64,000 nt of DNA, taken from positions 5,621-69,620 of the forward strand of contig JBAROV010000135.1 in NCBI GenBank assembly GCA_049642465.1. Direction: 5' to 3'. Shown here in pieces: positions 58,858 to 64,000 of the stretch. The DNA comes from CAWDPQ01 sp049642465 (GTDB lineage: Bacteria > Acidobacteriota > Vicinamibacteria > Vicinamibacterales > 2-12-FULL-66-21). Position 1 is the stretch's first letter, and the number at the start of each line of letters is the position of its first letter. A program made the position numbers and the translations under genes. The notes below the pieces were generated by a model. That model did no database searches. It saw only the letters and a program-made list of their open reading frames with translations, and was not told the origin of the DNA.

Positions 58858-59916
58858 ATGGCGGGCATCGCGGCAGGGATCAGTGCGTCCTCTCTCAAGC
58901 AACAGGCGAAGGCTTGCGGCTTCGATCTCTGCGGCATCGCCCCAGTCGAGGCATACCCGAAGCTGTCGTTTCTCCGCGAGTGGCTCGACCGTGGTTATGC
59001 GGGTGAAATGGCCTACATGCATCGCACGGCCGATCGGCGGTCGGACGTGCGTCAGGTATTGCCCTCGGCCCGAAGCGTGATTTCGCTGGGTACGGCGTAC
59101 GACACCGACCGTCCGTACTCCACGGAAAACACGGACAGAATTCGCGCCGCTCTCGCCCGCTACGCCTGGGGCGACGACTATCACACTGTGATTCAGCAGC
59201 GGCTCGATGCGCTCGTCCACTGGATGCGGCGCGAAGCGGGAGACGCATTCGAAGCAAGAGCTTATGTGGACACCGGGCCGGTGCAGGAACGCGTCTACGC
59301 GCAATACGCCGGACTGGGATGGATCGGGAAGAATACGTGCCTGATAAACCGGGAAATTGGATCCTGGATCTTTCTGTCGGAGATCATCTGCAATCTCGAA
59401 CTGGAGATCGATAGCCCGGCCACCGACCAATGCGGTGCGTGCACGCGCTGTCTCGATGCGTGTCCGACCGGTGCGCTCGTTGACGCCTACGTCCTTGATT
59501 CCACGCGGTGCCTCTCGTATCTCACGATTGAGCTGAAGGGCTCGATTCCCGTCCCCGAGCGTGACAGGATTGGTGAGCACGCGTACGGGTGCGATATCTG
59601 TCAGGAGGTCTGCCCGTGGAATCTGGGGCCGTCACATCACTCCACCGATTCCCATTGGCAGCCGCGTGCCGGTCTCGATGCGCCACGCTTGATCGACCTG
59701 TGGCTGCGCACGGACGAGGAATTGCGTGGGTTATTAAAAGGAAGCGCAATGAAGCGCGCCGGTGTTCGCCGGTTGCGACGCAATCTCGCGGTCGCTCTTG
59801 GCAATTCGGGTGATGTTGAATCGGCAGGCGCGCTCGAGGGCCACGCTGAAGAGACCTGCGGTGACGAGATCGTGAAGGAACACGTGAGGTGGGCCGTGGA
59901 GAAGCTTCGTGGGTAG
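58858..59916 (+). CDS. queG: Epoxyqueuosine reductase
   Basis: 352 residues. AKACGFDLCGIAP at the N-terminus, the cobalamin/tRNA-binding core with YVDTGPVQERVYAQYAGLGWIGKNTCLINREIGSWIFL, and two 4Fe-4S motifs CGACTRCLDACPTGAL and CDICQEVCPWN. It performs the last step of queuosine synthesis in tRNA. After residue 290 a HEAT-like C-terminal part begins (AGVRRLRRNLAVALGNSG). It overlaps the glycosylase gene by eight bases. Confidence 0.96.
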   Translation: MAGIAAGISASSLKQQAKACGFDLCGIAPVEAYPKLSFLREWLDRGYAGEMAYMHRTADRRSDVRQVLPSARSVISLGTAYDTDRPYSTENTDRIRAALARYAWGDDYHTVIQQRLDALVHWMRREAGDAFEARAYVDTGPVQERVYAQYAGLGWIGKNTCLINREIGSWIFLSEIICNLELEIDSPATDQCGACTRCLDACPTGALVDAYVLDSTRCLSYLTIELKGSIPVPERDRIGEHAYGCDICQEVCPWNLGPSHHSTDSHWQPRAGLDAPRLIDLWLRTDEELRGLLKGSAMKRAGVRRLRRNLAVALGNSGDVESAGALEGHAEETCGDEIVKEHVRWAVEKLRG

Positions 59917-60586
59917 CAAGCGGGTGGGGCACGATCCTCTACCCGGGGAACCCGTTTCTGACCTTCTGCCGTCCCAGCCGACTCTCCAGGCGGTCCGTGA
60001 AATTGCGAAGGGCTGCAAAGCCTGCGACCTCTATAAGCGTGGGACCCAGACGGTGTTCGGGGAAGGCCCCAAACGCGCGGAAGTGATGCTCGTCGGCGAG
60101 CAGCCTGGAGACGCTGAGGATCTCGCCGGACATCCGTTCGTTGGGCCTGCCGGACGTCTACTCGACACAGCACTCGTTGAAGCCGGTATCGACCGCTCGC
60201 TCGTCTACGTCACCAACGTCGTCAAGCACTTCAAATGGGAACCGCGCGGGAAACGTCGCATTCACGCCAAGCCGAACGGGTCGGAGATCAGCGCGTGCCG
60301 GCCCTGGCTCGAGACCGAGATCTCGCTTGTGAAGCCTCGCGTGCTGGTGTGTCTCGGTGCCACCGCCGCCCAGGCGCTCCTCGGCAGAACGTTCAAAGTG
60401 TCGCGGCAACGTGGCGAGTTCGTGCCATCCTCGCTCGCCCCACTCGTCACGGCCACCGTCCATCCATCGTCAATTCTGCGGGCGCAGGATGATGAGTCCA
60501 GAAGGGAAGAGATGCGTCACTTCGTGCAAGATTTGAGGAAGGTGTCAGCTGCGCTGTCGCACGAGATTTCGGGGAAAGGGAGATGA
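59909..60586 (+). CDS. udgX: UdgX-type uracil-DNA glycosylase (iron-sulfur)
   Basis: 225 residues from GTG 59909. Cluster cysteines Cys36 and Cys39 (GCKACDLY), Cys130 and Cys148. Motif A is GEQPGDAED (63-71) and motif B is HPSSILR (185-191). Between them lies NVVKHFKWEPRGKRRIHAKP: the extended loop with KRRIH (His119) is the hallmark of UdgX, which forms a covalent bond to the abasic site after removing uracil in mycobacteria. Ordinary family 4 enzymes lack this loop. Coupled to queG and to the yqgE gene by overlaps. Confidence 0.9.
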   Translation: MGSKRVGHDPLPGEPVSDLLPSQPTLQAVREIAKGCKACDLYKRGTQTVFGEGPKRAEVMLVGEQPGDAEDLAGHPFVGPAGRLLDTALVEAGIDRSLVYVTNVVKHFKWEPRGKRRIHAKPNGSEISACRPWLETEISLVKPRVLVCLGATAAQALLGRTFKVSRQRGEFVPSSLAPLVTATVHPSSILRAQDDESRREEMRHFVQDLRKVSAALSHEISGKGR

Positions 60587-61131
60587 GTGAAACGTTCCGC
60601 CCGACGCTGCTGCTGTCGATGCCGCAGCTTCAAGATCCCAATTTCGCGCGCACGGTGGTGTTGCTGTGCGATTACGTGCCGGAAGGAGCGTTCGGCCTCG
60701 TCCTCAATCGGCCGACCGAGATGCCCGCGAGCGCGATGGTACGCCTCGAGCCGCCGCTCAGCGGCGGAAACGATCTCCCGCTTCACGTCGGCGGTCCGGT
60801 GGAACCGGAACGGGGCTGGATCCTGCTCACGGACGAACCTCGTGAGGCCGATTACCGGACGATCCAACCGGGTCTGTATCTGTCGACCTCTCCAGAATTG
60901 CTTCGCCAGGTTCTGGAGTCTTCTCCTCCGCCGCGCGCTCGAGTCCTCGCGGGGTACGCTGGATGGGGCCCCGGTCAGCTGGATGCTGAGCTCGCGCAAT
61001 CTGCGTGGCTGATGGCCGACGTCGAACTCGACCTCATCTTCGACATTGCGCCTGAACAGATGTGGGAAACCGCCATTCGTCGTCTCGGCGCCGATCCCTC
61101 GGCGCTTCAAGCCAGCCATGGAGTTCATTGA
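60583..61131 (+). CDS. yqgE: YqgE/AlgH family protein
   Basis: 182 residues. PTLLLSMPQLQDPNFARTVVLLCDYVPEGAFGLVLNRPTEM is the YqgE N-terminus; LHVGGPVEPERGWILLTDE and VLAGYAGWGPGQLDAELAQSAWLMADVELDLIFD are the other conserved blocks. Function is poorly known; it often sits beside ruvX, which here is 38 kb away. It overlaps the glycosylase gene by four bases. Confidence 0.95.
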   Translation: MSETFRPTLLLSMPQLQDPNFARTVVLLCDYVPEGAFGLVLNRPTEMPASAMVRLEPPLSGGNDLPLHVGGPVEPERGWILLTDEPREADYRTIQPGLYLSTSPELLRQVLESSPPPRARVLAGYAGWGPGQLDAELAQSAWLMADVELDLIFDIAPEQMWETAIRRLGADPSALQASHGVH

Positions 61132-61197
61132 TTCGCGGCATTCGCCTTGCTTCGCAGTGACCTCGGACAGTAAACGACAAACGCTGTGGAGGCACGA

Positions 61198-61701
61198 ATG
61201 GCCGAAGAGACGAATCCCCTGGAAGAGCTCCTGGTCGACGAACTGAAAGACATTTACAGCGCTGAGAACCAGATCATCAAGGCGCTGCCCAAAATGGCCA
61301 AGGCCGCGACCTCGCCTGAGCTGAAGCGCGCGTTCGAGCGCCATCTGGAAGAGACGCGCCGCCAGGTCGAACGGCTGGATCAGATCGGCCAGGCGCTCGA
61401 CGTGAAGCTGACGGGCAAGAAGTGCAAGGGCATGGAAGGCTTGATCGAAGAAGGCAAAGAAGTCATGGAAGAGGACTTCGACGACAACGCGATCGACGCT
61501 GGACTGATTGGCGCGGCGCAGAAAGTCGAACACTACGAGATTGCCGCCTACGGCACGGCGCGGACGCACGCGGAGATGCTTGGCTACACAAAGGCCGCGA
61601 AGCTCCTGCAGCAGACACTGGACGAAGAAGGCGCGACCGACAAGAAGCTGACGCAGCTCGCCGAGAGCATCATCAACGTCGAAGCGGCAGCCGCCGAGTA
61701 G
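61198..61701 (+). CDS. DUF892 (YciE/YciF) ferritin-like protein
   Basis: 167 residues from ATG 61198 with GGAGG seven bases upstream. LLVDELKDIYSAENQIIKALPKMAKAATSPELKRAFERHLEETRRQVERLDQI and VEHYEIAAYGTARTHAEMLGYTKAAKLLQQTLDEEGATDKKLTQLAE carry the four-helix bundle with Glu/His residues (E, ExxH, EHY, EE) that can hold a di-iron centre. Members are stress induced. A weak promoter-like pair (TTGCTT, 17 bases, GTAAAC) lies at 61147-61175. A strong hairpin follows the gene. Confidence 0.94.
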   Translation: MAEETNPLEELLVDELKDIYSAENQIIKALPKMAKAATSPELKRAFERHLEETRRQVERLDQIGQALDVKLTGKKCKGMEGLIEEGKEVMEEDFDDNAIDAGLIGAAQKVEHYEIAAYGTARTHAEMLGYTKAAKLLQQTLDEEGATDKKLTQLAESIINVEAAAAE

Positions 61702-61727
61702 TTTCGACTCGCCGACCAGAGGACGAC

Positions 61728-61756
61728 AAAGGCCGGGCAGCCTGTGCCCGGCCTTT
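61728..61756. terminator. Hairpin terminator between convergent genes
   Basis: AAAGGCCGGGCA (61728-61739) and TGCCCGGCCTTT (61745-61756) are exact complements around GCCTG. The A and T runs lie within the stem ends, so it can serve both the DUF892 gene and the HEAT-repeat gene coming from the right. Confidence 0.85.
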
Positions 61757-61797
61757 GCGCGTACGGAATTGCGTCGCGAGGCTGTACCTCGCTGACA

Positions 61798-62916
61798 CTA
61801 CTTCAGGATCTCAGCGAAAAACTCGAGTGCTCGAGGATCTTTCGACTGTCCGAGCCAGAACATCGCTTGCTTCTTTACCGCCGGATTCGTATGGGTGCGG
61901 GCGACCTTGATGAGAAGCGGCACGCCTTCGTCTTTCGGGAGCTGGCTGAGTGCGAAGACCGCCCGCTTTTTCACTTCGGTGTCAGGATCCTGTTCGATTC
62001 GTTCGGTGATAGCGGCCGCGGCTTTTTGTCCGGCCTTCTGCGCGAGCCAGAAGATCGCTTCCCCTCGAACGTTCGTGCGGTCGTTGGTCCGCGCGGCGTC
62101 GATGAGCGTGTCGGTCGCGCTGGGCTCGCGGCTCTGGGAAATGCCGAATACGGCCTTCTTTCGGACTTCGCTGCTGGCATCCTCCTTGACCACGCGACGA
62201 AGCACGTCCAGGCCGCGACGGCCTCGCGTATTGCCCAGCCAGAACGGCACGCTCCGGCGAACGTGTTCCGGGTGCCCCGGAGCGAGCAGTCGCTCGAGCG
62301 CGGCGTCTGCGGCCGCATCGCCGTGCAGCGCAATGGCGGTAACCGCGCCGTCGGTAATGCGATTACGTTCCGTACGATCGCCCTGGGCGGTGACGAGGCC
62401 CTCGAGGTACGCCACGCTGTCAGCCGGCCGGACATTTTCCAGCCAGATGACCGGCCGGCCACCCGCGTCGAGCGGGCAATCCTCGGAAAAGACACGGACC
62501 CGCTCGACCCGTTTGTCGCTGACGCGCAGCAGGACCGTCATCTGCCCGGATCCCTCGAGTTTCACCACCCCGCCTGGCGTTTGAGAGCCTCGGGTCGTCA
62601 TCGAGGTGGACGTCGATGGCTCGAGCCGGCAAACGCCGCAACACGTCGAACCGTCCGATCGCACCATGGTGCCGTTGATCCACGTCGTTCCCGAATCGAA
62701 GCAACACATCTGGCGCTCCCCATCCACGACGGGCACGGAGTAGCCAATCCAGGCCACGTCGGTCTGGGCCGCCGTCAGCGTCCGGATTGTTTGAGCGAGA
62801 GAAGAACCCGCGGGCTGCGAGGTGATGCGCCCGTTCTCAATCCGGGGTTGTCCGGCGGCAGACGCCGCGCTCAGCACCGAGGTGAACAGCACAATCAATC
62901 TGATGACGTTCGGCAT
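61798..62916 (-). CDS. Exported HEAT-repeat protein with Cys-rich N-terminal part
   Basis: 372 residues from ATG 62916 (GGAG six bases upstream; a start four codons earlier is possible). Signal peptide (LIVLFTSVLSAASAAG), a unique region with RQMCCFDSGTTWING and STCCGVCRL (a CC...CCxxC cluster, about 69-96), then HEAT-type helical repeats from about 205: VRRSVPFWLGNTRG, VRKKAVFGISQSRE, VRGEAIFWLAQKAG, VKKRAVFALSQLPKDEG, VKKQAMFWLGQSKDP. A periplasmic scaffold is likely; function unknown. It is 20 bases after the next gene's stop and forms a pair with it. Confidence 0.87.
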   Translation of the reverse strand: MPNVIRLIVLFTSVLSAASAAGQPRIENGRITSQPAGSSLAQTIRTLTAAQTDVAWIGYSVPVVDGERQMCCFDSGTTWINGTMVRSDGSTCCGVCRLEPSTSTSMTTRGSQTPGGVVKLEGSGQMTVLLRVSDKRVERVRVFSEDCPLDAGGRPVIWLENVRPADSVAYLEGLVTAQGDRTERNRITDGAVTAIALHGDAAADAALERLLAPGHPEHVRRSVPFWLGNTRGRRGLDVLRRVVKEDASSEVRKKAVFGISQSREPSATDTLIDAARTNDRTNVRGEAIFWLAQKAGQKAAAAITERIEQDPDTEVKKRAVFALSQLPKDEGVPLLIKVARTHTNPAVKKQAMFWLGQSKDPRALEFFAEILK

Positions 62917-62936
62917 CGCTCGCTCCATTACTTGCC

Positions 62937-64000
62937 CTACTTGCCGATGAGCTCGACCATGTAGTCCGTCGCGACTTTGGAGTGCATCAGCGCGAGCTTC
63001 TGCACGATTTCCTTTTTCAGATTGATGTCTTCTTCCTTCCGCGCCAATCCGACGAGCGCCGCCGCATTGTCCTGGAGGAAGAGGGCATTGATGACCGTCT
63101 TCCGGATCTCCGGGTCACGATCGGTGCTGTAAATCTGTACGAGCGCATCCCCGGTCTTCTTCGAGCCCATCAGGCCCAGGCTGCGAACGGCCTCGCGCCT
63201 CAATTCCGGGTTTTTCTCAGACTTGGCGAGGTCGATCATGCGGTCGGCGTTGCCTCCCACGAACATGGCGCGGACCACCTGCTTCTTGACGTCAACGGAC
63301 GATTCTTTCTGATAGAGCTGCCACAGTTCCTCGTGCGCCCCCATGACACCAAGTTGCCGAACGGCTTCGGCTCGCAACTCGGGATTCTGCTCGCTCTGTG
63401 CCGCCTTCCAGATACGCTCCCGTTCACCAGCCACCATGAGGGCGCGAAGGATGCGCCGTTTCAGTTCCACGTCGTTCGAGCCCGAGTAGATCTCACCGAG
63501 TGCGGCGCGGCTCTCCGACCCGCCATGAACACCCAGGTACTGGATGGCTCGGCTCTGCAGCTCGGGTGTGGCGCTCCCTTTCGCGTAGTTCTTCAGCACC
63601 TCACGCGCGCGGGGGGAATCACTCTGAGCGAGCACATAGAGGGCACGCTCTTTCAACCGTGGACTCGCGGTGCCCTGCAGGATTTTTTCAAGCATCGGGA
63701 CGGCTTGTTCGGAATCCGCCTGCTGCAGGGCCTGAATGGCCAGGAGCTTGAGATCTTCGTCGGCCTGATCCTGCGGCCGGGCCGGTTGGCCGGCGCTCTG
63801 CCGAACTTCCATTTCGAGGGCGCGCGCCTGCTTGACGTACGAACTATTGGGATAACCCTTGCTGAGTTCAGCGATGGTCGTGAGCGCCTCGGCGCGCTGC
63901 CCGAGCTTATTCTGCGAGTAGGCTTTCCAATACAACGCATCTGCCACGCGCGGGCCTTTCATCGCCGCGACGCGCGCAAATCCCGAGGCCGCGCGCTCCC
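62937..64000 (-). CDS. TPR/HEAT-repeat protein, 5' end beyond the window
   Basis: At least 354 residues; the frame stays open to base 64000, so the true start is outside. The first visible part is TPR-like (DALYWKAYSQNKLGQRAEALTTIAEL), a Gln/Pro linker follows, then about nine HEAT repeats such as ALYVLAQSDSPRAREVL, AIQYLGVHGGSESRAALG, AVRQLGVMGAHEELWQLY, AVRSLGLMGSKKTGDAL and VINALFLQDNAAALVGLA. Ends EIVQKLALMHSKVATDYMVELIGK. Probably exported with the downstream HEAT protein; function unknown. Confidence 0.87.
   Translation of the reverse strand, partial: ERAASGFARVAAMKGPRVADALYWKAYSQNKLGQRAEALTTIAELSKGYPNSSYVKQARALEMEVRQSAGQPARPQDQADEDLKLLAIQALQQADSEQAVPMLEKILQGTASPRLKERALYVLAQSDSPRAREVLKNYAKGSATPELQSRAIQYLGVHGGSESRAALGEIYSGSNDVELKRRILRALMVAGERERIWKAAQSEQNPELRAEAVRQLGVMGAHEELWQLYQKESSVDVKKQVVRAMFVGGNADRMIDLAKSEKNPELRREAVRSLGLMGSKKTGDALVQIYSTDRDPEIRKTVINALFLQDNAAALVGLARKEEDINLKKEIVQKLALMHSKVATDYMVELIGK

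Overview
This 64 kb window (about 60-63% G+C by eye, no rRNA, phage, insertion sequence or CRISPR array) reads as a chromosomal segment of a Gram-negative bacterium of the phylum Acidobacteriota, most likely class Vicinamibacteria. The reasons are the paired VWFA-related proteins of the acidobacterial type at 54.7-57.6 kb, Oar-like and heme-type TonB-dependent receptors, lipid A genes (lpxD, lpxB), a 6S RNA beside zapA, and HEAT/TPR-rich exported proteins. The lineage is an inference from gene content.

Layout. 0-4.8 kb: tail of a TonB receptor and a two-gene heterodimeric ABC exporter. 4.8-16.6 kb (minus strand): an information-processing block read right to left as tRNA-Val, thrS, infC (AUC start), rpmI, rplT, pheS, pheT, a coiled-coil protein, zapA, 6S RNA, rny, thiL, a DUF2062 protein and a 3D-domain protein. 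16.7-21.5 kb (minus): HU, then an S41 protease homologue and an EnvC-like protein, both with degenerate active sites, and a phosphodiesterase lipoprotein. 21.6-25.8 kb (plus): ruvX, mltG and a large TonB receptor behind a perfect palindrome. 26-31.5 kb (minus): an apparent seven-gene operon hsp20-ymdB-xseA-xseB-ispA-tlyA-nadK. 31.6-33.6 kb (plus): second Hsp20, rpoZ, a tiny membrane protein and an exported SurE. 33.6-35.4 kb: gatCA. 35.5-38.8 kb: AmmeMemoRadiSam proteins B and A, endonuclease IV and a secreted zinc-dependent phospholipase/nuclease. 38.8-40.8 kb: MgtC-type and small membrane proteins. 40.8-48.9 kb (plus): lpxD, an M16 protease pair, lpxB, then an exported protein, a matrixin-type metalloprotease and an outer-membrane barrel. 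49-54.6 kb: two disordered small proteins, an OpuC/EgtU-type importer and aconitase. 54.7-58.8 kb (minus): a duplicated VWFA+TPR module. 58.9-61.7 kb (plus): queG, a UdgX-type uracil-DNA glycosylase, YqgE and a DUF892 ferritin-like protein. 61.8-64 kb (minus): two HEAT-repeat proteins.

The most unusual feature not explained by genes is a set of intergenic arrays built almost always on a seven-base period, with different unit sequences at different loci but usually arranged as inverted repeats able to fold into long hairpins (about 1.1, 2.9, 12.9, 16.6, 23.05, 32.1, 37.8, 40.05 and 54.65 kb, with 8-base relatives at 25.9 and 31.5 kb). A second, GC-rich dispersed repeat sits at 8.6, 13.4 and 16.4 kb; one copy interrupts the ribosomal-protein operon and is bounded by 16-base direct repeats. 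Several genes lack a Shine-Dalgarno sequence and have a -10 box 6-10 bases before the start codon, which suggests leaderless transcripts.
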